Part shown: positions 10,476 through 22,824 of the stretch, piece by piece
Position numbering within the stretch: position 1 is the stretch's first letter
Layout of the letters: the number at the start of each line of letters is the position of its first letter
NCBI GenBank assembly: GCA_036245525.1
Contig: BTPG01000003.1
Location: 205,479,535 to 205,543,534 of the forward strand
Direction: 5' to 3'
Length of the DNA stretch: 64,000 nucleotides
From: Semisulcospira habei
Taxonomy: Eukaryota > Mollusca > Gastropoda > Semisulcospiridae
The notes under the pieces: model-generated
Told to the model about the DNA's origin: nothing
The model's database searches: none
The model's input: the letters and a program-made list of their open reading frames with translations, nothing else
Translations under genes and position numbers: made by a program

Positions 10476-12370
10476 CTCATCATCTTCATCATCAGTCCCT
10501 TGCCCGAACTGGGCGTTGGGGGGACTGAAAGGCAGTAGCAACAGACAATGCTCTCCACTGAGTTCTATTTTGGGCGGTGGCAAGCAAGTCTGGCATCTCA
10601 AGTTCGGTCCATTCTTTTATGTTTGCGACCCAATTCTTTCTCTGACGACCTCGCCGGCGACTTCCTTCGAGAGTGCCTTGGAGGATAGTCTTGGACAAGG
10701 TGTTGTGTCGGGTCACGTGGCCAAACCAAGCAAGCTTGCGCCGTTTCACGGTTGCCAGAAGGGGTTCATGTAGGCCCACCAGGGAAGTGACGATGCTCCG
10801 TACATATTCGTTGGTCCTGTGCTCGCGGTACGAGATGCGGAGCAACTTCCTCAGGCACTTGTTCTCAAAGGCCTGGATTTTCTTTTCTGAGTCTGCAAGC
10901 AGTGTCCAAGTCTCACAGCCGTAGAGTAGAATAGACACTATGAGGGACTTGTAAAGCATGTACTTGATAATGAAGCTGATGGAGTTACTTCGCCAGATCC
11001 TGTCGAGCCTGGCCATTGCGGATGTTGCTGTACCTATCCTGATACGGATCTCTGCTATGCAACTACCGTCTTTGGAAAAGGTGGCTCCCAAGTACTTGAA
11101 GCTATTGACCTCTTCTAGCTTCTGGCCGTTCATGTGGATGTTGCTGCTGCTGTCGCTTGTGGTTTTGATCATCACTTTTCTTTTATCCGTACTGATCTCC
11201 ATGACATAAGACCCTGCGCTACTTGAAGGTTTGTCTGTCAGGTTTTGAAGCTCACTATTGCTGCCTACCATGAGGTCAATGTCGTCTGCGAATCGAAGAT
11301 TGCACAGGGATCTGCCACCAATAAAGATTGAAGTTTGGTGGTCGTAGAGGGTTTCCTGCATGATCTTCTCCAGGAATATGTTAAAAAGGACAGGAGAGAG
11401 CAGGCATCCTTGATGGACACCGATCGTCGTCCTGAAGAACTCGCCTGATTGATTGTTAAGTAGAACCGCGCTGCATGCGTTCTTGTAAAGCGCTTATATC
11501 ATTTGGATCAGTCCCTTCTCTATGTTGAACGATCTCATGACTTGCCCAGACACGATCAAATGCTTTCCCGAAATAAATGAAGCTGTGGTAGAGTTCGCGC
11601 TGATGCTGCAGATGTTTCTCGATCAGGACGCGGCAGTTGAAAATCTGCTCTACAGTGCTTCTTCCAGCTCTGAAGCCAGCCTGTTCTTCTGCCAGCAGTT
11701 CCTCGGCGAAAGTTTTGAGGCGGTTGAGAATGATTCTAAGCATTACTTTGCTAGGGTGACTTATCAGACTGATAGTTCTGTAGTTCTGGCACTGTTTCAG
11801 GTTTCCTTTCTTGGGAAGCGGGATCACTAGAGACTGTGTCTATTCTACTGGCCATTTCTTTTTTTTTCCAGATCTTTTGACAGAGTATAGTGAGGACCTT
11901 GGTTGTTACTTCTCCTCCATGTTTCAACAGTTCAGTAGGTACGTTGTCTACACCTGGAGACTTTCCTCCCTTCAGGCCGCGTGCAGCTGCTTCCACCTCT
12001 TCAGCTAACACTGGCAGTCTTCAGCCTTCCTGGCCGCAGCCTGGTTGTTTTGGAGATGCTGGTGTCTGGCTCAGCCTTGTGGTTATACAAGTCTCGGCAG
12101 TACTCAGTCCATCTGTTTAGTACAGCAGTGTTTTTCGCAAGGAGTTGGCCGCTGCTGTCTTCGATGACTATGGCTGCTCGCTGTTGAGTCTTGGTGAGGT
12201 TCCTTAGCGTTTCATAAGCCTTCTTGCTGTTGCCGTTTGCCATGCTCTCTTCCATGCTATGACACTGGTCTTCAATCCAATCTTCTTTGGCTTCTTTCAT
12301 CCTCTTCCTGATCTTCTTGTTGACAAGTCTGTACTTGTTTGCTGATGTACTAGAAACAGCTAAAAGTAGA
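10476..12370 (-). pseudogene. RTE-like non-LTR retrotransposon, 5'-truncated
   Basis: The minus strand carries, in shifting frames, the region before the reverse transcriptase (12,300-12,001), the start of the RT domain with GGKSPGVDNVPTELLKHGG (12,011-11,751), EEQAGFRAGRST and the diverged FIYFGKAFDRVW (11,827-11,456). A 289-codon open frame (11,361-10,492) then covers the RT catalytic motif FADDIDLM, FKYLGATFSKDG, LLYGCETWTL and the C-terminal WFGHVTRH / RRRGRQRKNW block. The apurinic endonuclease domain is absent, so the copy is truncated at its 5' end as usual after target-primed reverse transcription. The 3' end (left side) finishes in a cat/atc-type repeat, typical of RTE tails. At least three frame breaks make it non-functional. 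Confidence 0.85.
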
Positions 12371-13740
12371 TTGACACGCTACGGCTGTGCAGAATAAATA
12401 GGCGTGATTACAATCACATTACACATACCAAGGGGAATTGATCAGTAGTTTACACGGGTCTCATTGTTCCTGTATTCAGTGATAGTATGCACTATATGTC
12501 ACTTAAAAGGATTCCATTTATTTTTAAAATAAAAATTTCACACTAACGTATATTAAGAGAAGAGGCAAGTACGAAAAGGCTTGCCTTGAACTCAAATATC
12601 GTTACTCAACAATAAGGTATCCCAAATCACGTGATCAAAACATGATCACCAAACACGCGGATTTCCCTGCGGGGAATTTCGGTGTGCCGGCGAGTTCTTT
12701 TTTATTTGTTCTACAGAAGCGTGTTTGTTTCCCAAAAAGGCGAACATGCAACGTTGCTTTGTGCATTTTTACGTCTTGATAAAGGTTTGTCACGCTTTTG
12801 TTTCATTCCCTTTACCATCGCTTTGCCCGTTTCATTTCGACACCACAGCACCAAAACAAACAATCAAAAAAAAAAAAAAACGCTATCTTCGAAACCTATT
12901 TCCAAAGTGCAACATGCTGTATGCTGTAAAAGAGCGCGACACCACTTGGTTGTAACTGTCATGGCTGAACAAAGTTTTGGAACTTGATTAATTATTATTA
13001 TACTGTAACACTTAATTCAATCAGTTGTACTGGCAAGCTATGTTGTGATGTGCGATCAGTGCCATGCAGTCTCAGTGACCACTGATGGTACAGTACACTT
13101 CACACATAAAAAAATACACAGCACAATGTGAGCACGCTTGGAAGTTCATGCAATGCTTTCTTTAAAATTAAACCCTATCTTGCTAGCAGTAGCGTATTGC
13201 ACAAAAGAATAGCTATTTTGCTGCTGCATAATGTTCAGTTTGTCTGCATTATTGCAGTTTGCTGCAAGGATTCTTAGCAGCTGCCATTAACACTCACACT
13301 CATATATTCTGGGATTAAAACGAGAAAGAAAACGGAGACGGGTAACACAGAGTGATCAAATGAATGAGATATGCTTTATGATGAACAGCTAGTTAAAGGG
13401 ATAGTAGGGGGGGGGGGGGGGCACATACTTTATAATGTGCACGTGCTATTTCTCTCAGTGTTTCCATCACCCACTCATAACACCATTGGCCTCGATGAGT
13501 TCTCATTTTTTATTTGAGTGATTTAGAAAATACATGTACTTGCTGCTGTTATATTATTTTCTTACTGGCTTTGACATTTCGCTGTAAGATTTACAGTCCC
13601 ATACTTTAAGCCTGTCCCGACTAAAGCACATGGAGGTTGACTGTATCATTGATATGTGTGTGTAAGTATCGTTTTGTTTGAGGTGGCAGTTGTGGCCTCA
13701 CTTTTTCGTTTGGTGCCCCTGTGCATGTGGCAGTACTATT
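12371..13740. other. No gene seen
   Basis: AT-rich sequence with short homopolymers, including a G run at about 13,407. The frames at 12,682-12,987 lack any recognisable domain or splice context. Confidence 0.4.
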
Positions 13741-13747
13741 TACAGAA

Positions 13748-14330
13748 CTGATGGCCGCATGTGCAGTGTGATTAACTGTACACATGAGATTTTTAGGTGG
13801 GCAGCTAAAATACAGGCAGTCAATACAAGCCACCTTCTTAACCTCAAATCTCTATAATATAGGTTGTACCATCAGTATAATGCCCATCAGTATACAATTG
13901 TGCATGTCTTTTGTGGGTGTTCTGCGGTTTTCCTTATCAATGTGAACTGGGCAGCCTATTGTTTGAAGTGATCAGTGGTGGCATCATCCATAAAGTATGT
14001 GTGCATTTGTCCACTGGTACTGTTTACAAAGGTGCTGTTTACAGAACTAGTGGCTGAATATGCATATCAGGTGTGGCCTTATCTCTAAGTTTTGGTGCCC
14101 CTTTGCATCACTGCATGAGGCCAACAATACTTTTCAGAGAACTGATGGCTGCATGTGCAGTGTGATTAACTGTACACATGAGATTTTTAGGTTAGGCTAA
14201 AATACAGGCAGTCAATACAAGCCACTTTCTTAACCTCAAATCTCTATATATAGGTTTACAGTCCACTAATGCCCATCAGTATACAATTGTGCATGTCTTT
14301 TGTGGGTGTTCTTCGGTTTTGTGAGTGTAT
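13748..14330. repeat. Tandem duplication of about 0.4 kb
   Basis: The segment starting aactgatggccgcatgtgca at about 13,748 recurs, diverged, at about 14,145. Both include tgcagtgtgattaactgtac and the tgcatgtcttttgtgggtgt block. Confidence 0.65.
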
Positions 14331-14429
14331 GTGGGGTGGGGTTGAAAGCGGGGCAGTATGGCACCTATTACTGTGTATGTGTATGTACAAAACCTACATT
14401 ACAAAAAAAAAACATGAATAAATAATTTA

Positions 14430-14812
14430 AATAAATAGTTATTTGGGTTTAACGCCACGCAGGCAACTACGGCCACCCTCATGATGGTTAAATGAATAAG
14501 ATAAAGTAAGTCAAAGATACCTGGGACATATGAATGCTAAGTAAAGGATAGATTATGAACATGCACAGATATACATTCTTTTGGTGGATGTTCTGCGGTT
14601 TTGTGTGTGTGACTGGAGTGGGGTTGGGAGCGAGCGGTATGGCACCTATGACCATGTACGTCTATAAGACATAAAACATTTATACACCAAGTAAAACGTT
14701 ACAATGATATTTGTGTGGTATGGCGACAGTAAAATACATCCTCATTTGTAGGGCATTCATCATGTCATACACTCAGTTGGCGATCATCCCTGTATAGAGC
14801 ACTATACGATAG

Positions 14813-14896
<84 letters not shown>

Positions 14897-15241
14897 TACA
14901 TTAATATAGCGCTTAACTTCCAAATGAATGGAGCTCACAATATTAAAAACAAATCAGTCATATGTCACAAATCATGGAATCACGTTGTTCCATGGATGGT
15001 GATGTACTGAGGACAGCTTCTGGAAAGAAACTGCACCTGAATCGAGAGGTTCTGGTTTTCAAAGCACGGAACTGCCGGCCAGAGGGCAAAAGCTCGAAGA
15101 GATGATTAGCTGGGTCCGACAGATCTGACATAATAGTACTGGTGGCCACATGCACAGAGGCATCATGGTGTATGTTCTTAGCCTGTATGCTGATGAGTAT
15201 GTACAAAACCTACTTTACAAACAAAATAAATAAATAGTTTA

Positions 15242-15313
<72 letters not shown>

Positions 15314-16242
15314 GTTTATTGCCATTTGCCTTAAGACATAAAGCATAGGAATGTGTGCTGGTGTCGTTACAATTACAAACATCTCAGTCGACTCTATCAC
15401 ACAATTCAATGCTCTACACACACTGTCAAAACTTTAAAACTGAACAACTAATCTCACAACCCAATGCGTACCCATTCACACACCCACGCTCATTTCCCAC
15501 ACATACTGACACAACACACACGCCTATTAATCTAAAAAGTCTAAATTAATTAAATAAATAAGATAAAGTAAGTCTAAGGTACCTGAAACATATGCATGCT
15601 AGGTAAAGGATAGATTATGAACATACACAGATGTGCATGTCTTTTGGTAGGTGTTCTGCGGTTTTGTGTGTGTATTTGGGTAGGGGTTGGGAGCGGGCGG
15701 TATGCCACCTACTACTATCTAAAATTCTATATATGTGTATATTTTCTTCTTGTATGCTGATGTATATGTACAAAACCTGCATTACTAACTAACAAAAATA
15801 AATAAATAAATAATTGAAATAAATAGTTATTTGGGTTTAATGCCGAGCAGGCGACTAATGTCATCTCATAGTTGTTACATAAATAAGATAAAGTAAGTCA
15901 AGATACCTGGGCAATATGAATGCTAAGTAAAAGATAGATTATGAACATGCACAGATGTACTTGTCTTTTAGTGGGTGTTCTGTAGTTGTGGAGTGGGGTT
16001 GGGAGTGGGCAGTATTACCATGTATGTGTATGAGAATATCAGCATATGTACAAAACCTACTTTACAAACAAATAAAAATAAATAATAAAATTTAATCAAT
16101 AAAATAAGGTAAATCAAAGATACCTGGGACATATGAATACCAAGTAAAGGATATACTATGAACATGCACAAATTTGCATGTCTTTTAATGGGCGTTCTGT
16201 GGTTTTGTATGTGGGGTGGGGAGTGGGTGTTATGCACCTATT
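14430..16242. repeat. Array of diverged repeat units with ATT tracts
   Basis: Units of roughly 300-400 bp repeat along this stretch. Each has a gacatatgaatgctaagtaa block, then tagattatgaacatgcacag, then tgttctgcggttttgtgtgt, then tatgtacaaaacctac and an A/T-rich end. Copies occur near 14.5, 15.55, 15.85 and 16.1 kb, and again at 20.16-20.27 kb beyond the LINE. Two (ATAATA)n tracts, 14,813-14,894 and 15,244-15,312, interrupt the array. Confidence 0.6.
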
Positions 16243-16253
16243 ACCATATATGT
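16243..16253. repeat. Target-site duplication, left copy
   Basis: ACCATATATGT immediately left of the LINE insertion; the identical 11 bases follow its 3' end at 20,053-20,063. Confidence 0.85.
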
Positions 16254-16613
16254 TGGGGAGTACACACTGAGAAGGGTGACGTGTTGCTGGTGTCTCAGTG
16301 GGAGGCGCATGGACATGATTCGGTCTGAGTGACCCGTTGGTAGGTTTTCCAGCTTAGTCGCAATGGAGGTCTTGACCATGAAACCCACGCCTGAGAGCCG
16401 TCTTTCTGATTCAGGCCTGCCTGACCAGTAGAGGGTGTACCCAGCGCCAAGTTCTTGGAGGCGTACTTCACTGAGCGCGGCGATGTCGATGTTTAACCTC
16501 CGCAATTCATGGGCAATGAGGGCGGAGCGACGTTCAGGGCGTCCGCTGTCTGTTTTGTCGAGCATGGTTCGGATGTTCCAGCATGCTACGTTGAGTCCGG
16601 TCGTGGTCGTCAT
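16254..16613 (-). pseudogene. LINE apurinic endonuclease, N-terminal half (inverted segment)
   Basis: Open on the minus strand from the ATG at 16,613. It starts MTTTTGLNVACWNIRTML, with the expected Asn-rich first strand and the catalytic glutamate in SEVRLQELG. It ends at the VYSPT position, where the sense segment resumes at about 17,190. The enzyme nicks the target DNA for target-primed reverse transcription. The stretch 16,614-17,189 is presumably the LINE's own 5' region, also inverted. Confidence 0.75.
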
Positions 16614-18945
16614 GAGAGTGGATCCGTTATTCTTTCTTGTTTTTTGACGCAGGAGAAGATGCCCGTTGACCGCGGCTAGCCAATTGGGGTTGCGAGGGGA
16701 CGAGCTTTGGTTAGGCCACCTTTTCTAGGCCCCTCTCCGTGTGGAGCAAGCAGTGCTGTCCATAGAGAAGGCTGCTTGTTCGTTCAGGGTGTGCCGAGTG
16801 ATGTTGTCATCCCCAGGTCAACATCAGGCGACCAATATCCTGAACCGCCTGCATGCAGGTTTGAGACTGTGGCTTCCAGTGACATCTTTCACCTGCCGTT
16901 TCGCCCCTCGCCCGTCGCTACAGGACTTGGAATGGTCAGTGTCATGGTCCGTGGACGTTTCCTAAAGCCTGCGCGGTGGAGCGTTTTGGTGGAGTGCAAT
17001 GTGCGCAGTACTGGCCCCACCCTTTAAACCCTTGGTTCATCTGCCATGGCCTAGCAAGCTGGGACGATGGCATCGAGGTCCTCGGGTCGTAGGTTTTATG
17101 TCCTTGTCCTAGTCTCTGGCTCAAAAGCCTTCCCCGGAGACACGGGGGCTTTGATGTCAGGGGTTTCCTCCCTTAGCCTTTCCGCAGCCAAGGTGTACTC
17201 CCCAACCCTCCTGGCAGAGCCTGCTGAAAAGGACAAGTTTTACACTGACCTGCGCAGCCCCATACAGAGCACCCCTGCAGACGACAAAGTCATCATCCTT
17301 GGCGACTTCAACGCCAGAGTGGGCCAGGACTCTGAAGCCTGGAAAGGAGTCCTCGGCAAGCATGGCGTCTGGAACTGCAATGACAATGCCGCCTACTGTT
17401 GGAGTTCTGTGCAGAGCAGCAACTGGTCATCACCAACACTACTTTTCAGTAAACGGACAGTCGAAAGACCACCTGGATGCATCCTCGCTCCAAACACTGG
17501 CACCGTATCGACTATGTCCTAGTGCGTCAGAGGGACCTCAGTGATGTCCTCCTCACCAGATTGATGCCCAGCGCAGAGTGCCACACTGACCACCGCCTTG
17601 TCCGCTGCAAACTCAGGCTCCATGTCAAGCCAACACCCAAGAAATGGGCCCCCCCCCCCCCCCCCAAGAAAAGGCTTGATGTTGCCAGCCTTCAGCGTGA
17701 CGACGTGAAAGCTGCCTTTCAGACAGATTTACAGCGCAGGCTCAAAGACACAGCGGACCCAGCAGACTCATCCCCTGAAACACTCTGGGAACAACTGAAA
17801 ACTGCTATTGCAAAATCCTCTGCAGAAGTCTTGGGTTTCGCTAGAAAGAAGAACAAAGACTGGTTTGACGAAAACGATGTTGAGATCCAGGAACACCTAG
17901 CAAAAAAAAAGAGCCGCCCATCTGACCCACCTAGCCCAGCCTTCCTGCCCTGTGAAGAAGTCTGCCTTCCGCCTCGTCTGCAGCAGTCTCCAGCGCAAGC
18001 TCAGAGATATCCAAAATGAGTGGTGGACCAGACTTGCACAGACAATGGTGACTACAGGGGCTTCTACGAAGCACTGAAAGCAGTGTATGGCCCCAGGCAC
18101 CTGGTACAAAGTCCCCAGCGAAGCGCGAATGGCCAGGCACTCCTCACAGATAATACCTCCATCTTGAACCGCTGGTCGGAGTACTTTCAAAGCCTCTTCA
18201 GTGCTGAGCGCACTGTTCAAGAAGCATTCGTCCTACAAATCCCACAACTCCCAGTAAAGGTTGAATAGGACGAACCGCCCACCGCTGAAGAGACCCTCAC
18301 AGCCATCCACCAGCTCATGAGTGGCAAAGCAGCAGGCATTGATGGAATACCGCCAGAGATCTGGAAACATGGAGGCACAGCACTGCACAACAAGCTCCAT
18401 GACCTCTTTCTCTGCTGCTGGGAGGAAGGAACACTACCAAAGGATCTCCGTGATGCTGTCGTTATCACCCTGTACAAGAACAAAGGCGAGAAGTCTGACT
18501 GTTCCAACTATCGGGGAATCACCCTGCTGTCCATTGCTGGGAAAAGGCTGCTCCTGAATCGCCTGGTACCTGCCATCGCTGAAGACCACCTCCCAGAGGG
18601 CCAGTGTGGCTTCAGAGCAAACAGGAGCACCACCGATATGGTCTTTGTGCTGAGACAGCTACAGGAGAAGTGCCGCGAGCAGAACAAAGGGCTGCGCGTA
18701 ACGTTTGTCGACCTAACAAAAGCGTTCGACACTGTGAGCAGGCAAGGAGCGACTTGGCTGTCCCCCAAAGTTCCTCAGCATGATTGTCCAGCTACACGAG
18801 GACCAGCAAGGCCAGGTCAGACTCAACAATGACCTCTCAGAACCATTCCCTATTCTCAACGGCGTAAAGCAGGGCTGCGTGCTGTCACCGACCCTCTTCA
18901 CCATCTTTTTTAGCATGATGTTGAAGCAGGCCACAGTGGACCTCG

Positions 18946-20019
18946 ATGATGACGATGCTAGTGTACATCAGGTATCGTCTCGATGGCAGCCTGTTCGACC
19001 TCAGACGACTGCAGGCCCACACGAAAACCCTAGACCAACTGATTCGTGAGCTGCTTTTTGCTGATGACGCTGCCCTCGTTGCACACACAGAGAGAACCCT
19101 GCAGCGCATCACGTCCTGCTTCGCAGATGCTGCCCAGCTCTTTGGACTCGTGGTCAGTCTGAAAAAGACAGAGGTCCTCCATCCGCCGGCACCCAAGACA
19201 GTGTATCACCCTCCTCACATCACCATTGGCGAGTCTGAACTAAAGTCAGTGCACCAGTTTACTTACCTTGGCTGCATTATCACGTCGGACGCCAACCTGA
19301 ACAAGGAGCTTGACAGCAGGCTGGCAAAAGCGAACAGCGCTTTCGGGCGACTTTTCAAGCGGGTGTGGCACAATCAACAGCTGAAAACAGGCACCAAGAT
19401 CAGCGTGTACAGAGCTGTGGTCCTCACCACCCTGCTGTATGGTTCCGAGTCCTGGGCCCTCTACCGCAGCCAACTACGACTCCTCGAACGCTTCCACCAG
19501 CGCTGCCTGCGCACCATCCTGGGCATTCACTGGAGTGACTATGTCACCAACGTCGAGGTCCTTGAACAGGCTGAAACTGTGAGCATCGAGGTTTTGCTGC
19601 TGCGGACACAGCTCCGCTGGGCGGGGCATGTCTCCAGGATGGAGGATCATCGCCTACCAAAGATCACCCTGTTCGGCGAGCTTGCTACTGGACACCGTGA
19701 CAGAGGGGCACCAAAGAAGAGATACAAAGACTGTCTCAAGAAGTCACTTAGTGCCTGCCAAATCGACCACCACCAGTGGTCTTCGCTTGCTGTGGACCGT
19801 GACACCTGGCGCTCCACCATTTACAAGGCAGCTGTCTCCTTTGAGGACTCTCGCAGAGCTAGCCTTAAGGACAAGCGGCTCAGGGGAAAAAACAGAGATG
19901 CCGCAACTCAGAACCCTGGCCATACCTCCCCCTGCAGCCACTGTGGTCGAACCTGCCTGTCCCGGATTGGCCTCCGCAGCCACGAACAAGCCTGCAGACG
20001 TCGTGGGCAACTCCTATAA
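18946..20019 (+). CDS. LINE reverse transcriptase, C-terminal part (copy 1)
   Basis: A 357-codon frame containing the RT catalytic FADDAALVAH motif (about 19,057-19,086), thumb-region sequence and the C-terminal cysteine/histidine zinc motif at the end (19,927-20,000). It is only the last third of the ORF. The upstream part is separated by a frame break at about 18,957, where one extra base is present compared with the copies at 37.59 and 41.10 kb. This is part of a dead transposon rather than a host gene. Confidence 0.8.
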   Translation: MMTMLVYIRYRLDGSLFDLRRLQAHTKTLDQLIRELLFADDAALVAHTERTLQRITSCFADAAQLFGLVVSLKKTEVLHPPAPKTVYHPPHITIGESELKSVHQFTYLGCIITSDANLNKELDSRLAKANSAFGRLFKRVWHNQQLKTGTKISVYRAVVLTTLLYGSESWALYRSQLRLLERFHQRCLRTILGIHWSDYVTNVEVLEQAETVSIEVLLLRTQLRWAGHVSRMEDHRLPKITLFGELATGHRDRGAPKKRYKDCLKKSLSACQIDHHQWSSLAVDRDTWRSTIYKAAVSFEDSRRASLKDKRLRGKNRDAATQNPGHTSPCSHCGRTCLSRIGLRSHEQACRRRGQLL

Positions 20020-20052
20020 AATCTTCGTTCGCGAAGTCAAGCCAAGAGAGAG

Positions 20053-20063
20053 ACCATATATGT
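20053..20063. repeat. Target-site duplication, right copy
   Basis: ACCATATATGT, identical to 16,243-16,253. Confidence 0.85.
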
Positions 20064-20064
20064 G

Positions 20065-20310
20065 TACATGTATTTTCTCATCTTGTATGCTGATATGTAT
20101 GTGCAAACATACATGACAAACAAACAAACAAATAAGTAAATAAATAAATTAAATAAAATAATAAATTAATAAATAAAATAAGTCGGGGATACTTGGGACC
20201 TATGAATATGCATGCAAGGAAAGGATAGATTATGAACATGCACAGATGTATGCATACTGAAAAATAATTTCCTCTCCTTGGTGGCCACCACCATACCACA
20301 AGCTATCGTG
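20065..20310. repeat. Continuation of the 14.4-16.2 kb repeat array
   Basis: Resumes with tgtatgctgatatgtatgtg, an A/T-rich end, then a unit with atgaatatgcatgcaagg and tagattatgaacatgcacag. This shows that the LINE inserted into the array. Confidence 0.6.
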
Positions 20311-22160
20311 TGCATCAAGGAATTCCTTCCATCCATAATTAAAAGGATAAATAATAAATAAATATGTAAGTGAATACATAAATGAATCAATAATAAATAA
20401 TAAATAAAACATGTAATACAATGGACAGGGCTACTATCTGCATTGTGTCTCATGCAGTCCGGATAAAGCTTGATCATAAAAGTTTTTGTGGGTACTTGAG
20501 TGTGGATAGGTTGAGTGGGTTGCAAAAACTAAAATTTTTATAATTAGGTGTTTAGCTGAACATGGTGATTGAGATGGAAACGGTACGGAGATGGATTTCA
20601 CTCTGCCTGGCTTGTGTTTAAGACCAGCCGGATAAGAGTTCCTTGACCAGTTACAAATGCCATCTTCACTAATAACAGAAGAGCAGACCTACATTTAGAG
20701 CCGTTAGGCTGGAAAACGGACGAACAACATGCATGTTGTATCCGGACATAAAGTCTGCAGAATGTTGAAAATGGTCGGCAGACACAACGCACAACATGCA
20801 GGAAGGTAGTATACATTCGATATGCTTTCCTCCCACAAATGAGACCAAGTTCTATGGGAAAGAGCTGTTTCCAAGACCAGGACAAATAACGTATTTGACG
20901 TTGATAGGATGTACTTCAAAGTTCAAATCCAAAATAATCTCTGTGTCACTGCAGGAGCAAAGTAAATCGACTTCTTTCGAAGGCATCTCGCTGACCGCCA
21001 TTTTGAAACTAGCGACGCGAGTATGCTTACGGCATTAAAAATATTACTTTTTAAAAACTATTTTATCGTAAATATGTATGCATGTTTACTTGCTCATGAT
21101 TTTAATTTACTCACTTGAATAAACGTGTAACTTGTATGCTCGAAATTTTCAATGTTATGCACAAAAATGTCTTGCACCTTATCTCGGCCGTGTACGAGGA
21201 CTGGTTCCTCACATCGAAAAATAGCTTTCGAAAAACACTTATACAAAAATGTCTCCATCCTATTGTTGCTATCCATAAACCATATGGCATTAGTACTTTC
21301 GTTTTGTATCTGCAAACCATTGTTACTCTTTTGACGAACTACTTATGTCTGCAGAAATTGCGTAAGCTGCTAGACTATCTGCTACGCCAGACCACAGAGC
21401 TTACGAATGGCGGGAATCTCACTTTGTCCGTCTTTATTTATGTGTGCCAGTGTGTGTGAATCAGTGGGTGGGTTAATTTAGAAGAAGATGGATTCCTATC
21501 GCTACACGAGCCCACAGAAGGGGAAGCGCAATTTGTTCATCTTTATTTGTGTGCGCCGACGTGTGTGTTGATCAGAGGTTGGCTTTGAGAGGAGGTAAAT
21601 GGATCAGAATAATAAGCCTAAAAATATGAACTACTCTGAATGTCCCTAGAAGATAAACGCATCTGAGCTCCCAACAATACGGTAGACTTTGGGATAAAAT
21701 CCTCATCTTGTCCGTTGTCGGGCGAGTATCACGGTGACCTGACCAAACTTCCGTAGAGATAAACAGGTCGGAAAGACTCACATAGCAGTGCAAAGTTCCT
21801 GGTACACAACTGCTGGTGCACGTGGAAATGCGTGGTCTACTTGTTGTTAACAACCATGCGCAACCCAGCCACACATGAATTTTGTGATACTGTTTGTCTC
21901 TCTCAGCACTTATTAGCCTGTACCCACCAATATTTATTGTTGTGTCCTCGTTTAACCCTGTCTCCGTAAAACAGATCAGGTCGATTCTTCTAAAATCCCC
22001 TCCAATTCTAAATCTGGCCTCATTTTTGTCTATTTTGGCGCTATCTCTTTGGGTGTCGGTAGCGGTTTAGTCGCGGTGATTCCTACAGGAATGATGCAGA
22101 CTAAAACCTCTACCGACACCCAGCGGGTAAATGGCACGAAAGTTGGACAATGACAATACA
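20311..22160. other. No gene assigned
   Basis: Mixed-composition sequence. Open frames around 20,600-21,460 on both strands are short and show no domain I recognise. A short inverted pair (gtgtcggtagcggttta ... taaaacctctaccgacacc) lies at 22,052-22,121, with a similar pair at 63,463-63,505. Confidence 0.4.
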
Positions 22161-22165
22161 AGGAG

Positions 22166-22254
22166 GGGGTGTCGCAACTCGTTCGAGACGTGCCGCCTCC
22201 GGATACGCGGCTTAAGCCGCGTATCCGGAGGCGGCACATCTCGAATGAGTTAAA
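22166..22254. mobile_element. MITE-like hairpin, family D
   Basis: The arms cgagacgtgccgcctccgga and complement meet at ggcttaagcc. The right end is AATGAGTTAA. A half copy follows at 22,290-22,341 and another full copy lies at 54,053-54,134. Confidence 0.7.
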
Positions 22255-22539
22255 CCACGTCTCTTGGATCAGACCCCAACAGTTCAGCATGGTTTAAGCC
22301 GCGTATCAGGACTGAGGCGGCACGTCTCGAATGAGTTAAATGAGTTAAACCACGCCTCTTTAGTCCGCTGTTCCTGACCCCACCAGTTCACCATGGTCTC
22401 ATTATTTTCTTGTTCCTCGTCTGTCCATTAGCAAGGCACGCGTTTAGATGGTTAGCTTCCAATGTCACAGCGTGTGTTGTGTTGCTGGGAAAGCACTGGT
22501 ACTCATGTGTGTACGCAATGGCTGTGAAACAAACTCACA

Positions 22540-22790
22540 AACTCTATGTTCCTCACCGAGTTCGACCTCCTCCTCGACCATTAAGGCAAACGACCAGGAA
22601 AACACATCCTTCTTGGCGATTTCAACTTCCACTTCGACAAACCTGATCACCCCGACAAAAAACGCCCTTACACGTCACTCTAAAAAAACCACAATCTTAC
22701 ACATCACCAAACCCACCCCCGTATCGGCCATACCTTCGAATGGATCGTCACCTGCACCTCCGACCATCACTTTCTCGACTCTAACATCTC

Positions 22791-22824
<34 letters not shown>

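Larger units (their letters stand above)
16254..20052 (+). mobile_element. APE-type LINE with 5' inversion (copy 1)
   Basis: The insertion lies between identical 11-bp target duplications. The right part (about 17,190-20,052) is in sense orientation: the C-terminal half of the endonuclease (VIILGDFNARVGQD), RT fragments (AAGIDGIPPEIWKHGG, PEGQCGFRANRST, DLTKAFDTVS, NGVKQGCVLSPTLF), then a 357-codon open frame (18,946-20,019) with FADDAALVAH, the LLYGSESWALY and RWAGHVSRMEDHRLPK blocks and a C-terminal zinc-binding motif (CSHCGRTC ... HEQAC). The left part (16,254 to about 17,189) is inverted and encodes the N-terminal half of the endonuclease on the minus strand (LNVACWNIRTMLDK; ALSEVRLQELG). 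The inversion junction lies at a shared tgtactccccaac. Several frame breaks make it inactive. The same family supplies the copies at 36.5 and 41.1 kb. Confidence 0.9.
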
